A stretch of 64,000 bases of DNA. Origin: Alkalihalobacillus sp. AL-G (lineage in GTDB: Bacteria; Bacillota; Bacilli; Bacillales; Fictibacillaceae). The notes under the pieces were generated by a model. The model did not search any database. It saw nothing but the letters and a program-made list of their open reading frames with translations, and was not told the origin of the DNA. A program made the translations under genes and the position numbers. The DNA lies in contig NZ_CP094656.1 in assembly GCF_030643805.1 (NCBI RefSeq), forward strand, positions 3,224,001 through 3,288,000, written 5' to 3'. Positions 36,567 through 45,811 of this stretch are shown here, piece by piece. Each line of letters starts with the position of its first letter. Within the stretch, counting starts at the first letter, position 1.

Positions 36567-37046
36567 CTATTGAAAGGATTCACTACTCAATTTTACAAAA
36601 CAGAGATCTTCAACTGGTGTCTTAATGATTTTCTCAACAATCTTTCCATCTTTTGAAAATAAATCCTTGATTCGTTCTCTGTCTTCATCATACAATAACC
36701 AAAGATTTTCTGGTTTCTTTGGTTGTTCTGCTTGTTTTTCACCTTTTTGTATTGGTCGCTCGTTTTTATGTACATCGGAAAGATTAAACTCTTTATCGGG
36801 AATCTTTATCTGTTCTAAAAGGCTGTTGGTTACAGTTAACTTTGTATCTAGTAGTTCGATCACCCCCGATAAACCGATGATGATCATTCCGTATACGAAT
36901 GATGAGAACCAAGTGGAAAATGCAACTGACCATAGAAGCCCTTCTCTACTAGTACCAACGATTAAACCAAATACAAAACCTATACCCATTATAGCTACAC
37001 CAATGATAATTAAGATTTTAGCTATTGTATTTTTCTTTTCAAACAT
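36567..37046 (-). CDS. Hypothetical membrane protein
   Basis: A 159-residue protein with two membrane helices (residues 8-30 and 45-70) and a hydrophilic C-terminal half containing a QKGEKQAEQPKKPE linker. The ATG at 37046 is chosen for the AAAGGGGT upstream; an in-frame start at 37121 has none. Unknown function. Confidence 0.65.
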   Translation of the reverse strand: MFEKKNTIAKILIIIGVAIMGIGFVFGLIVGTSREGLLWSVAFSTWFSSFVYGMIIIGLSGVIELLDTKLTVTNSLLEQIKIPDKEFNLSDVHKNERPIQKGEKQAEQPKKPENLWLLYDEDRERIKDLFSKDGKIVEKIIKTPVEDLCFVKLSSESFQ

Positions 37047-37193
37047 ACTTCGTACCCCTTTCCCTAATAGGTACATCATACTCCTTTCATCAATATTTAG
37101 GTTATAGATATCTAAGAACAATCCATCTAGTCATTAACACAACTTCTTTCCAGTGAATATTGTAAAAAAGAACTACTACAGGGAGAGGTTGCT

Positions 37194-38606
37194 GTGCAAA
37201 TACATGTCGTGCAAAGTGGAGATACATTATGGCGTATCTCTCAACAGTATGGAGTGAATATGAATCAGATTGTCCGAGCCAATGATTTAGATGACCCCAA
37301 TAGAATCGTAATTGGGCAGGCACTGGTCATTCCAGCGCCCTACCCACAATATTCAGTTCAACCTAGTGATACGCTCTGGGCGATTGCTCAACGTTTCGGA
37401 ACGACCATACAAGAAATTTTAATCGTAAATCGACTCGTTAACCCTTCAGTCCTTTATGTTGGCCAGGTATTAACGATTCCGGTCTTATATCATACGATTC
37501 AACCCGGTGAAACATTATGGGTGATTGCAAGACGATATAATACGACCGTCGAAGCAATAGCTCAAGCGAATCAGATCGAGAACCCCGCGGTGATTTACAG
37601 CGGCCAACGGCTTCGAATTCCAGATGCGCCGAAACCAGTCATCGATGTGAATGCTTATACGACCACAATGTTACAGCCAGGTGCTGAATTAGTCGCACCA
37701 TTGACCCCATTTTTCACCTATGTAACCCCGTTCAGTCATGGTTTTAGTGAAGATGGCAGTCTGACACCGTTGAATGACCAAGCAATCATTGCTGTTGCTT
37801 GGGAGAGAAATGTTGCGCCGCTTCTTGTTTTGACGAACTTTGTCGGGACCGAATTCAGCTCAGATCGTGCTGCGATTCTACTAAGGAATCCCGAGCTTCA
37901 AGAGACACTGATCACAAATATTTTAAACATGATAAGAGAAAAAGGGTACAGAGGCTTGAACATCGATTTTGAATATGTGTATCCAGAGGACCGGGAGAAT
38001 TACAACAACTTCCTTCGACGGGTTGTGGCAAGGTTACGTCCTGAAGGGTATTCGGTTTCAACCGCACTTGCTCCAAAAGAAAACGCGGAACAACAAGGAC
38101 TGCTTTATGAAGCCCATGATTATGCTGCTCATGGAGAGATTGTCGATTTCGTCGTGCTCATGACCTATGAGTGGGGTTGGGCAGGCGGTAGACCTTGGGC
38201 AATTGCACCAATCAATAAGGTCAGAGATATTCTCGATTATGCAGTAACTGCGATTCCTCGAGATAAAATACTAATGGGAGTTCCGTTATACGGACGGGAT
38301 TGGAAAATTCCTTGGGTTGAGGGAACATACGCAAGGACGGTAAGCCCGAAAGAAGCAGTGAATCTTGCTCTACAATATGGGGTGGCAATCGAGTATGACG
38401 AAACGTATCAGTCGCCATTTTTCCGGTACACAGACGAAACCGGACAACAGCATGAGGTTTGGTTTGAGGATGCAAGGAGTGTGAATGTCAAATATCAAAC
38501 CGTCAAAGACTATGGAATTCGAGGAATCAGCTATTGGGTGCTTGGTCCATCCTTCCCGCAAAACTGGCCAGTTCTTGCAGACCACTTTCGAGCGAGGAAA
38601 GTTTAA
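37194..38606 (+). CDS. LysM x3 plus GH18 cortex-lytic-type glucosidase (SleL/YaaH-like)
   Basis: A 470-residue protein. LysM repeats lie at residues about 2-45, 51-94 and 99-142 (each with SGDTLW/PSDTLW/PGETLW), followed by a GH18 domain (about 150-465). GLNIDFEYV holds the catalytic Glu near residue 260 in a DxE variant of the GH18 motif. B. subtilis YaaH/SleL has two LysM and the same catalytic part and hydrolyses spore cortex muramic-lactam peptidoglycan. There is no classical signal peptide, as for spore-coat-targeted SleL. GTG start with GGGAGAGG upstream. It may be a spore protein unrelated to the adjacent tail cluster. Confidence 0.88.
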   Translation: MQIHVVQSGDTLWRISQQYGVNMNQIVRANDLDDPNRIVIGQALVIPAPYPQYSVQPSDTLWAIAQRFGTTIQEILIVNRLVNPSVLYVGQVLTIPVLYHTIQPGETLWVIARRYNTTVEAIAQANQIENPAVIYSGQRLRIPDAPKPVIDVNAYTTTMLQPGAELVAPLTPFFTYVTPFSHGFSEDGSLTPLNDQAIIAVAWERNVAPLLVLTNFVGTEFSSDRAAILLRNPELQETLITNILNMIREKGYRGLNIDFEYVYPEDRENYNNFLRRVVARLRPEGYSVSTALAPKENAEQQGLLYEAHDYAAHGEIVDFVVLMTYEWGWAGGRPWAIAPINKVRDILDYAVTAIPRDKILMGVPLYGRDWKIPWVEGTYARTVSPKEAVNLALQYGVAIEYDETYQSPFFRYTDETGQQHEVWFEDARSVNVKYQTVKDYGIRGISYWVLGPSFPQNWPVLADHFRARKV

Positions 38607-38611
38607 CATCG

Positions 38612-38658
38612 TTACAACCCTGATTCCAACAATAAAGTTTCAGTAATCAGGGTTGTAA
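38612..38658. terminator. Strong bidirectional terminator
   Basis: Perfect 14-bp stem TTACAACCCTGATT / AATCAGGGTTGTAA between the LysM-GH18 gene and the convergent holin gene, serving the end of the tail cluster as well. Confidence 0.75.
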
Positions 38659-38708
38659 TATTTTATTGACATTCATTCGTCAACCTAATTTTAGTTGATG
38701 TAACTATA

Positions 38709-38957
38709 TCAACTCGTTTTATTTTTCCTTAGTAGAACCTTTGAGCTGGAATAGAATCCTGAAGCGGATAATCCGAGCATCAGTCCGAATAGTATTCCTG
38801 TTTTCAGTTGCTGTGGATATACATATATGATACTGATCGATAAACCGAAAATCACAGCAACAAGAGAGCTGTATTTCTTCGGCAGCCCCATCTGCTTCAT
38901 CCATTCCGTTAGTCCCGTAATTAATGGAATTAATGCTACCTCAGAAATATCCATCAT
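38709..38957 (-). CDS. Phage-type holin
   Basis: An 82-residue protein with two membrane helices (PLITGLTEWMKQMG; YSSLVAVIFGLSISIIYVYP; TGILFGLMLGLSASGFYS) and a basic C-terminal tail, the pattern of small holins of Bacillus phages. ATG 38957 with GGGAGGAG upstream, overlapping the XhlA gene by 4 bp. Last gene of the tail cluster. In tailocins a holin is used to release particles by lysis, which fits here. Confidence 0.8.
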   Translation of the reverse strand: MMDISEVALIPLITGLTEWMKQMGLPKKYSSLVAVIFGLSISIIYVYPQQLKTGILFGLMLGLSASGFYSSSKVLLRKNKTS

Positions 38958-39307
38958 GATACTCCTCCCTCTTTGACAAGAAAAACCAAGCCATAGATTG
39001 CTAGAATCACCCATGGGATAAGGGAACTGATCACGGAAGCATAGAACTGTTTACGTGTCTCTCTTTTCTCACGTTCCTGTTCCTCAATTTTCATTAACGC
39101 ACGATCCGCTCGTTCCAATGCTGTTTCAGCAATGTCTAACGCTTCTCGGCTTCGATTATCCGCTTCCTTCAATGAAGCACCCAGTATATTCAGCTTTTCC
39201 TCGATCCGTCCCATACCTACATTCAGTTCATCTATGATTCTAACCAATTCCTTGTGCGCGTCATACATTTCTCTTAACGGTATATGGACACCGTTACTGT
39301 TTGACAT
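38954..39307 (-). CDS. XhlA-like hemolysin/holin partner
   Basis: A 117-residue protein with a long coiled coil (residues 10-80, ...ELNVGMGRIEEKLNILGASLKEADNRSREALDIAETALERADRAL) and one C-terminal membrane helix (SLIPWVILAIYGLVFLV). XhlA of PBSX has this shape and acts with holin XhlB in lysis. ATG 39307 chosen for the GGGGTG box. Confidence 0.8.
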   Translation of the reverse strand: MSNSNGVHIPLREMYDAHKELVRIIDELNVGMGRIEEKLNILGASLKEADNRSREALDIAETALERADRALMKIEEQEREKRETRKQFYASVISSLIPWVILAIYGLVFLVKEGGVS

Positions 39308-39345
39308 GGTCATTCACCCCTATCTATTTCTAAAAATAAGAGAAA

Positions 39346-39374
39346 GAGAGCACAAATAGGGACTGCGCTCTCTA
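39346..39374 (-). terminator. Terminator after GH18-like tip gene
   Basis: AGAGAGC / GCTCTCT stem with 15-nt loop and TTCTCTTATTTTT on the minus strand. It overlaps the last codons of the tip-protein gene, so the holin pair would depend on read-through or a separate promoter. Confidence 0.5.
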
Positions 39375-42332
39375 AAACAATTCGTTTCTTGCTGCCGGTA
39401 AATATACAAACAACTTCGGATCCTCCTGCCCCATCGTCCACATCGCTACGCCTTTGCAACCATATTTGTTGATTTCAGCCGAAGTCGTAATAAATCCGGT
39501 AATATCACTGTTCCAGGCTACGGAATATCCTTCTGCATCCCCGATATAAAGTTGTCGGAACCAGATCCCGGCATCCATCAGCTGAACACGGACGTTTTTC
39601 CTCCCCTGCCAACTTGTATGTGTTGCGAGAGGGAGGTTCTGATAATCCTGGTCAAACCGTTCAGGGTCAAAATTCACTTCAGTATCCTCACTCACATTCA
39701 AACCTGTGTATTTAAGGTATCCGAATTCATCATATCCGACGGTTCTTTCAACTTCGCCATACCCATACGATTGCCCATCGATTTCGACCCTCAGCTTTTC
39801 CATCGGCTCATATCTATCGACTGATGATAGCGACAACCGATAGCATCGTAATTGACCGTTATCCACATATACTCCGTAATTCCCGAAATTCCTCATTTTA
39901 TCAGTTGGCATTGTATACTCTAGATACTTCCAACCATTTACATAGCCATAAATCTTTCCATTCAGGACTACTGCTTTGACCGTCGTTTTTTTACCCTTCA
40001 AGTCGACAATTTCCTGTGTCATCCAGCTATAATCTACTTCGATCGGTGATTCTCCACTCTTCTCATAGACGAGGGTCATTTTGTTTTGACGATAGTCCAA
40101 AAGAAACAAATAACCATCATCTGTATACCCTTCTTGCTGAGATAAAAGCCGGATACCTCCGACCGGGTAGGCATCACTCGTACTGATCCGGATATCCGCT
40201 TCAATCTGGAGATTTGTTGAGAATGATTTATTCAAGATCATCTGGCTCCAAGACGATCGTCCGTCCCCATATACGTAGGTGCCAGCGCCATCCGTCTGGA
40301 CCTTCCATGTCCCTTTACTCATTCCGGTATCGTAATAACCGTCGATACACACATAACCACCGTCCGATTCACGGTGCTCTATCGTTCCAGATCCTCGGCT
40401 AAAGTTGTTTTGTTTCGCTTCCGCATAATAACTCGTTCTTCCAGCTAGATCGACAGCCTCCGGTTTTCCTAGATAATGGGAAAATAAATCCTCCCAGATC
40501 AGTGCAGGGCGAGGTTCCCGCCGGATCACTTCTCCTGTCATCGTCATCTTTGCCGGAAAAAGCCCCTGTGTTTTCATAACTGTACCTTCCTCTGTAACAA
40601 TGCCTCGCTTTTGAAAGGGGGTGAGGTACGTATTGTAATCGATCATCCCGCCGTTGAAGTTACTGTCAAATTCCTCGCAAATGATGAACCCGGCAATGTA
40701 TCCACTTCCAGGCTGGATCTTGATCGTGTTCGTTTGCAAAAAATCGAAGGAGCCACAGTCATAATAATGGTAGGCATCAACCATGTAAGGATACCAATCA
40801 GGAAGATTCGGGCCGCCTATTGTCAATGGTTCTCCGTTAATGACCGCGTGAACGGTATCATTCGTATAGAACGGAAAATAGGCAATCGCAATCAAACGGT
40901 AGGATCCGCCCGCTGATAGATTGAAAGAAAAGGAGATCTCACCGTCTTCACCTGTTGAACCAGCCTCCCGAACACAAGCAGCTAGATTTGTATCATAATA
41001 ATATCTTGCTTTTCCAACTTGATAAGAAGTGAAAGTTTTCTCTTGATTTAACACGTCGGTTCCGATTGAAAAAGATCCATTAGAAGATACGTTCCCTGTC
41101 ATCACCGCATCCGTAGTACTGAGGACACGTCGAATCCCATTGATCGTCGGCTTCTGTTTTTTGAAATAGCTCGTAAAAAACGTATCCCCGCCATATGCAC
41201 TTTGGTTAACCGTCGAGCTTCCATCGAAAACGACCGGATCCGCATATTTGGGATCGAATCGGTCGTATAGGTGCAAATAGGTTCGCTGGTAGTTGGATGC
41301 AGGATCATTGAAGCCGGTAAACGGAAGCCAGCTCTGGTTTTTCCAATGAAACGTGCCATCTGCCAGCCTTTCACCATCGTTATGGATGTACATTCCATTT
41401 TGCCATTCCATCAACTGCTTGTACGTTACTGCTCGACCAGGCTGCTGGTTATCAAGTCCCCAGCGCCTTCCATAGCCTGCGTTTCCGATGAAAGTTTTCG
41501 AGTTAGGAAGAGATTGGTCAACATGCAGCAGTACGTTTTGCAGCCACCAAATAGGTGTAGATGGACCCGGAGCTGAATAGGCATAGGTGAAATCATAGGT
41601 CATCAGCTGAAATTCATCAATCGCCTGTTCTCCATTCATATCTTTGGCCGCTGCCATCGTCTTATAATCATGCCACGCATAATAATAAGGATTCATGTCT
41701 CCAGTCATCGCATAGAGATTGACCCGCAGTTCAAGCCCCAGAGGAAGACATACCTCATTTTTCACCCGTTCTAACAGCAATTGGTATTTCGTATAATCAG
41801 GGACGTCATCATCCCGCGTCCCGACTTTTTCGAAATCACTTTCAATCCCGCGGATCGGGTACCCTGCCTCAAGATAAAGCTCTGCAATCTTTTTCAGTTG
41901 TCGAAGGTAATTGTCCTGAGGAAGACTTCCATCAGCCAACGGGCTGTTGTCAAGCAATGCATTCACTTTTGCACTTCCGAAACAGACTGCTTGAATCGAC
42001 CATTTCACATCAGGATAGATTTCCATTTGATATTGGAGGCTTATCGGAACCCAACGGTCAATCGCGGTTTCATCCAGATTCAACACTAGGTCAGACTCTG
42101 ACTTACGGTAATCGTAAATGGTCCCTTCAGCAGTGACACCGAACTCATGCATCCCTATCGCATAAATCTTGTCATGATATTTATCAAACATCTGAACATA
42201 GGTTTGCTGACTTTCACTCCAGCTTTGCATTGCATCTGGATCGATCACTTTCCATGTTCCATTGATTTTCTGCATATATTGATCGAATTGATAGGTTGAT
42301 GGAGCATTCATCGACCAGCTCATGAATTTCAT
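39372..42332 (-). CDS. Large tail-tip protein with GH18-like domain
   Basis: A 986-residue protein without signal peptide. Residues about 1-370 look like a GH18-type barrel (RGIESDFEKVG, LRVNLYAMTGDMNPYYYAWHDY, IDEFQLMTYDFTYAYSAPGPSTP, FIGNAGYGRRWG). The middle (about 400-600) holds a carbohydrate-binding-like beta domain, and residues about 640-830 a LamG/DUF1080-like jelly roll. The C-terminal end (about 870-986) has YSVAWNSDITGFITTSAEINKYGCKGVAMWTMGQED, again barrel-like. The start ATG 42332 overlaps the previous stop. It occupies the place of receptor-binding or cell-wall-degrading tip proteins in siphophage tails and may choose the target. Confidence 0.72.
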   Translation of the reverse strand: MKFMSWSMNAPSTYQFDQYMQKINGTWKVIDPDAMQSWSESQQTYVQMFDKYHDKIYAIGMHEFGVTAEGTIYDYRKSESDLVLNLDETAIDRWVPISLQYQMEIYPDVKWSIQAVCFGSAKVNALLDNSPLADGSLPQDNYLRQLKKIAELYLEAGYPIRGIESDFEKVGTRDDDVPDYTKYQLLLERVKNEVCLPLGLELRVNLYAMTGDMNPYYYAWHDYKTMAAAKDMNGEQAIDEFQLMTYDFTYAYSAPGPSTPIWWLQNVLLHVDQSLPNSKTFIGNAGYGRRWGLDNQQPGRAVTYKQLMEWQNGMYIHNDGERLADGTFHWKNQSWLPFTGFNDPASNYQRTYLHLYDRFDPKYADPVVFDGSSTVNQSAYGGDTFFTSYFKKQKPTINGIRRVLSTTDAVMTGNVSSNGSFSIGTDVLNQEKTFTSYQVGKARYYYDTNLAACVREAGSTGEDGEISFSFNLSAGGSYRLIAIAYFPFYTNDTVHAVINGEPLTIGGPNLPDWYPYMVDAYHYYDCGSFDFLQTNTIKIQPGSGYIAGFIICEEFDSNFNGGMIDYNTYLTPFQKRGIVTEEGTVMKTQGLFPAKMTMTGEVIRREPRPALIWEDLFSHYLGKPEAVDLAGRTSYYAEAKQNNFSRGSGTIEHRESDGGYVCIDGYYDTGMSKGTWKVQTDGAGTYVYGDGRSSWSQMILNKSFSTNLQIEADIRISTSDAYPVGGIRLLSQQEGYTDDGYLFLLDYRQNKMTLVYEKSGESPIEVDYSWMTQEIVDLKGKKTTVKAVVLNGKIYGYVNGWKYLEYTMPTDKMRNFGNYGVYVDNGQLRCYRLSLSSVDRYEPMEKLRVEIDGQSYGYGEVERTVGYDEFGYLKYTGLNVSEDTEVNFDPERFDQDYQNLPLATHTSWQGRKNVRVQLMDAGIWFRQLYIGDAEGYSVAWNSDITGFITTSAEINKYGCKGVAMWTMGQEDPKLFVYLPAARNELF

Positions 42333-43189
42333 TACATTTTCGACCTCCCTTCTGACCATTGTGTGAATTCTGCTAGACCCCAGTAACCGATTCCGGTATC
42401 CTTCATATAGGAAACAGGCTTCTGTCCTTCCCATTCATGGGTCAACGACTCTGTCACTAGTTTATAAAACTCGACCCGAAAGCGTATGGAACCTGATGGA
42501 AGGGCAAAGAAACGCTGCTTATCAATCTGGAAGGTCTGACCACCGATGTTCATCTCGTATTGTCCAAGTGATTTCCTCTTCCCGTTGATTGAAGCATTAC
42601 GTATCGAGGACATCAGCCTTATTTCATCCCCTGTTTCGCCCCCTGGAAAGAAAAACTCTCTTGTATACCTGAAGTGCAACGGGTGATTTTCACCTGTAAG
42701 CTCATTGATCTCACCATATTGTTGTTCCTCTTTCGGTAAAAGAGTTCCATAATTGGTGGAAATCTTCAGCAAATCGTAATCGTCCTTCGGGTATAATGTG
42801 AGATCCAAGCCTGTCGTCAACAGCTCTTTCGTATAATCTTCATGAAAGACGTTCGGGACCACCACAACATCATGGCCCCTCCCGCAAATATTGAAAAATC
42901 GATTTCTCACGTTTGGATATACTTCAGGCGGTTCGCCCTCATACACGTCGTTACCTTGTGCATTGTCCGTCTCATCAATCGAAAACGTAAGCTGTTGTAA
43001 GATGTCTTCATTGGAAGGACGATACGCTGTGACTGTCGGTCCTCCCTGAACTTGAATGTCTGATAGGTGTACAGTCCCATCAATATCCACCGCTAAAAAA
43101 TCGACTGTTACTTCTTTTACTTTTTTGTCTGATTCAGGATAAACACTGTGAAAGTACCGAGTCCATTGATTATTTGTAATCATGTCCAT
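42332..43189 (-). CDS. Predicted tail-tip/baseplate protein
   Basis: A 285-residue protein of unknown family, beta-rich, without signal peptide. Its N-terminal part (DFLAVDIDGTVHLSDIQVQGG) resembles the 64-residue protein encoded just before (DFGGEVNITDLILQGG), pointing to a local duplication. It overlaps both neighbours by one base. By position between the Tal-like and GH18-like genes it should be a tip or baseplate component. Confidence 0.55.
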   Translation of the reverse strand: MDMITNNQWTRYFHSVYPESDKKVKEVTVDFLAVDIDGTVHLSDIQVQGGPTVTAYRPSNEDILQQLTFSIDETDNAQGNDVYEGEPPEVYPNVRNRFFNICGRGHDVVVVPNVFHEDYTKELLTTGLDLTLYPKDDYDLLKISTNYGTLLPKEEQQYGEINELTGENHPLHFRYTREFFFPGGETGDEIRLMSSIRNASINGKRKSLGQYEMNIGGQTFQIDKQRFFALPSGSIRFRVEFYKLVTESLTHEWEGQKPVSYMKDTGIGYWGLAEFTQWSEGRSKM

Positions 43190-43383
43190 CACCCATCAAT
43201 CGACCACCGAATTTCCGAAGGATGCAGGGTCCAATTCGTTGCAATTTGACCACCCTGCAATATCAAGTCAGTAATGTTCACTTCACCGCCGAAATCTTGT
43301 GCAATCAGTTCCACCTCGAGTGAAGCGACTGTTTTTGCCATGTTCACCTGAATCGCTGAATTTTTAAAATCAAACATGATCAT
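43189..43383 (-). CDS. Small tail-cluster protein
   Basis: A 64-residue protein starting at ATG 43383 with GGGGGAT upstream. It shares the VNITDLILQGGQIATNWTLHPSEI pattern with the N-terminal part of the next gene product (HLSDIQVQGG...YRPSNEDI). Unknown function; size and place suggest a tip accessory protein. Confidence 0.55.
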   Translation of the reverse strand: MIMFDFKNSAIQVNMAKTVASLEVELIAQDFGGEVNITDLILQGGQIATNWTLHPSEIRWSIDG

Positions 43384-43400
43384 TGCTGTAAATCCCCCTT

Positions 43401-44876
43401 TTAGGCTAATGGGATATACTTGGTTTCTTTGGACCCATCCTTATAGGTGATCGTGACATTGACACCCACTTTTCCATTCGGTCCTTTATTAAGATTTTCA
43501 GTAGCAGCACGGAAGCTCAGTGAATAACTGTCACGATGGGATGGGTAGACGGTTTGCGTCAATGTCTTGGTTGTGTCATATTGACCGACGGCTTTGAAGG
43601 AAGCTGGGCCACTATACCCTTCCGAGCTGTCAATATCCCATCCGTTGTTCGTCCAATAGGCATACCCGTCATCCGCTCGTGAATTCAATAAATAATTGGA
43701 TACCATCAGATCAAGCATATCTTGTTGATTCAATGTATCCTCCGATTGAAAGATTTCCGTCGTTTCAGTTACTGATTTCAAGAGATCTTCAAGGCCCGGC
43801 TGTACAGTTGATAACTCTAATTCCGTATTCCACGGTTCTAATACGTCATAACTCCATTTGACGATTTGTGTTTTCAGGTTAATCTCCATTTCTTCATCAT
43901 GGACCATCACCATCGCACCAAGATCAAAAGCTTCATGCTCAAGCCCGGTCATGTTTGACAAATCTGCAGCCGTTGCACGATATGAGGCTCGCGGTACAGA
44001 TAGCTTCGATAGGATCGACTCAGCTTTTTCTTTTAAATGGAACGGGTTAGTGAACCGTCCGTCTTTAAACGAACGTACCCTTACCTGTTTCGTATATTGA
44101 TAGTTTTCAATATATGGAACCCCATCATTGGCATCCTCAATCGTCATATCATTTTTCCCGTAAGGATATAATCGAGTTATCAAATCCTGTGTATCGTAGG
44201 ATGCTTTGATCGATTTGAGGTTTTTCCGGTATATGATGCCGATTCCTGGGTCCGGGAAGCTGTTTTCAATCAGGCTCACTTTAAGTTCCTTTGAATCGAA
44301 AATCAGCGTCCCACCCCAGATGTCTGCAACTTCCCGAAGCAGCTTCAAACGATTGGTGACCCCTGATTCGATAACGAGGTTCCGGTCCGTATCCACTTCA
44401 ATCGTCCCGACGTTCCAGCCTGTCCCAGCTAAAATATCTTGGATTGGAATATCAGGTGTCACGTCCATCCATTGTGCAGATGATAATGGATCTGTATATT
44501 GAAGGTCATACCAAAGCGCTTCTGCATAGACGGCCAAAAGTTTTGTTCCGTCATCTGCTCTTGACTTGGATACCATTCGGATTACATACTGCTTCTCAAC
44601 GATTTGCACAATATTTTCATTGACCAAGTAACTCGTTTTCGGATCATCATATGGGACAGTGAAATCCATCGTATCTGCCCCATTGATCTCTTGGTTCAAT
44701 GTCATTTCGCTGACGTTTTCAATGACTGCTACGACCTGATGATCTTGACTCAAGATGACTGGACGAGCACCGGGTAGACGTGTAAAAAACGTTGTGCTCG
44801 CCGGCTTAACAAAGGAATTATATTGAATGGCACCAAGATCGTTGAAGGTTGCATTTCCTAGATCGTTATAGAGCAT
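43401..44876 (-). CDS. Tail-associated (Tal-like) protein
   Basis: A 491-residue protein of the prophage endopeptidase-tail/minor structural family (Tal, SPP1 gp21 type). VIENVSEMTLNQEINGADTMDFTVPYDDPKTSYLVNENIVQIVEKQYVIRMVSKSR is the typical hub-domain start, and NRLKLLREVADIWGGTLIFDSKELKVSL is also characteristic. The C-terminal 110 residues (GYAYWTNNGWDIDSSEGYSG...) form a carbohydrate-binding-like beta domain. It follows Dit after one extra gene. Expected role: tip hub that contacts the cell. Confidence 0.82.
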   Translation of the reverse strand: MLYNDLGNATFNDLGAIQYNSFVKPASTTFFTRLPGARPVILSQDHQVVAVIENVSEMTLNQEINGADTMDFTVPYDDPKTSYLVNENIVQIVEKQYVIRMVSKSRADDGTKLLAVYAEALWYDLQYTDPLSSAQWMDVTPDIPIQDILAGTGWNVGTIEVDTDRNLVIESGVTNRLKLLREVADIWGGTLIFDSKELKVSLIENSFPDPGIGIIYRKNLKSIKASYDTQDLITRLYPYGKNDMTIEDANDGVPYIENYQYTKQVRVRSFKDGRFTNPFHLKEKAESILSKLSVPRASYRATAADLSNMTGLEHEAFDLGAMVMVHDEEMEINLKTQIVKWSYDVLEPWNTELELSTVQPGLEDLLKSVTETTEIFQSEDTLNQQDMLDLMVSNYLLNSRADDGYAYWTNNGWDIDSSEGYSGPASFKAVGQYDTTKTLTQTVYPSHRDSYSLSFRAATENLNKGPNGKVGVNVTITYKDGSKETKYIPLA

Positions 44877-44883
44877 AGGCGGA

Positions 44884-45798
44884 TCACGCCCTTCTCATCC
44901 ATACAGATGCATAGGAACTACGGAACAACGGCGTCCCGCTAGATGGATAGGAAGCTGGTAATGCTCCATACGAGTAGGTTGCCCGGTACGCTGCAGCAGC
45001 CGCACCAACAAAGGAGTCGTCCATACCAAGTGATATTGCATTTTCTCTGTTGATCCCGGAAATTTGCGGTCCATCATCAGAATTTCGAACCAGCCAGTAA
45101 AGACCTCGTTCGAGCGTCAAGTCGATGGCAGTGCTTTGGAGTCCTGCAGCATCTGTAGGTACTTCCCCTGCATCGAGTAACAGCTCACCAGGGAAGTTCG
45201 CTCCGTTATCTTTGTAGATTCCAAGCCTTGCGCTCGTCCCGGCAGCACTCGTCGTATCTACATTGATGGCGATTGCATCGTAAGTAGTCGTTTCCGTCAC
45301 AGGAAAAGGAAATGCATCGAATAGATTTGCTGCAATCAAGACATTTGTCGCAAGAGCTGCACAATTTAAGCAGTGTGTTCTCCAGTAGCTGGGAAAATGA
45401 AGTACTGGAGAAAGTCCTGGCAATGAATCTGAAAATTGATCAGCTGCAATGATGTGTTCCATATCGACGGTGATTGTATCACTCGGTGCTTGCGACTCAT
45501 GAAAAGTGATTACTCCATATGCAGGCTGGATCACATATTCACTTGCGGGAACTTCTTCTCCATTCCGATAAACGATCGGGGCTGGACTCGCCAGCCAGTT
45601 CCGAATCGAGCCCTCATAAATGCGGTAACGAGCTGCAGGATCCTCCTGGTCCGTAACCGGATTCAACGGGTGATTTGCCGCTGACTGTTTTTTCATACCC
45701 AAGATTTCCTCTATTTTATTGATCGAGTGCTGAAGACCTGAAATGTGTGCAGAAAGGATATCCACACTTTGTAAATCTTGATAAGGTGTTTTTGACAT
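44884..45798 (-). CDS. Tail-cluster structural protein, unknown
   Basis: A 304-residue protein. A short N-terminal coiled coil (DILSAHISGLQHSINKIEEIL) is followed by beta-rich, Ala/Thr/Ser-rich domains. IRNWLASPAPIVYRNGEEVPASEYVIQPAYGVITF is a repeat-like beta segment also found in fibre-type proteins, and the region around 180-260 looks like a jelly roll. Might be an adhesin or fibre. No clear family. Confidence 0.55.
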   Translation of the reverse strand: MSKTPYQDLQSVDILSAHISGLQHSINKIEEILGMKKQSAANHPLNPVTDQEDPAARYRIYEGSIRNWLASPAPIVYRNGEEVPASEYVIQPAYGVITFHESQAPSDTITVDMEHIIAADQFSDSLPGLSPVLHFPSYWRTHCLNCAALATNVLIAANLFDAFPFPVTETTTYDAIAINVDTTSAAGTSARLGIYKDNGANFPGELLLDAGEVPTDAAGLQSTAIDLTLERGLYWLVRNSDDGPQISGINRENAISLGMDDSFVGAAAAAYRATYSYGALPASYPSSGTPLFRSSYASVWMRRA

Positions 45799-45811
45799 AC
45801 TTACTTCCCTC

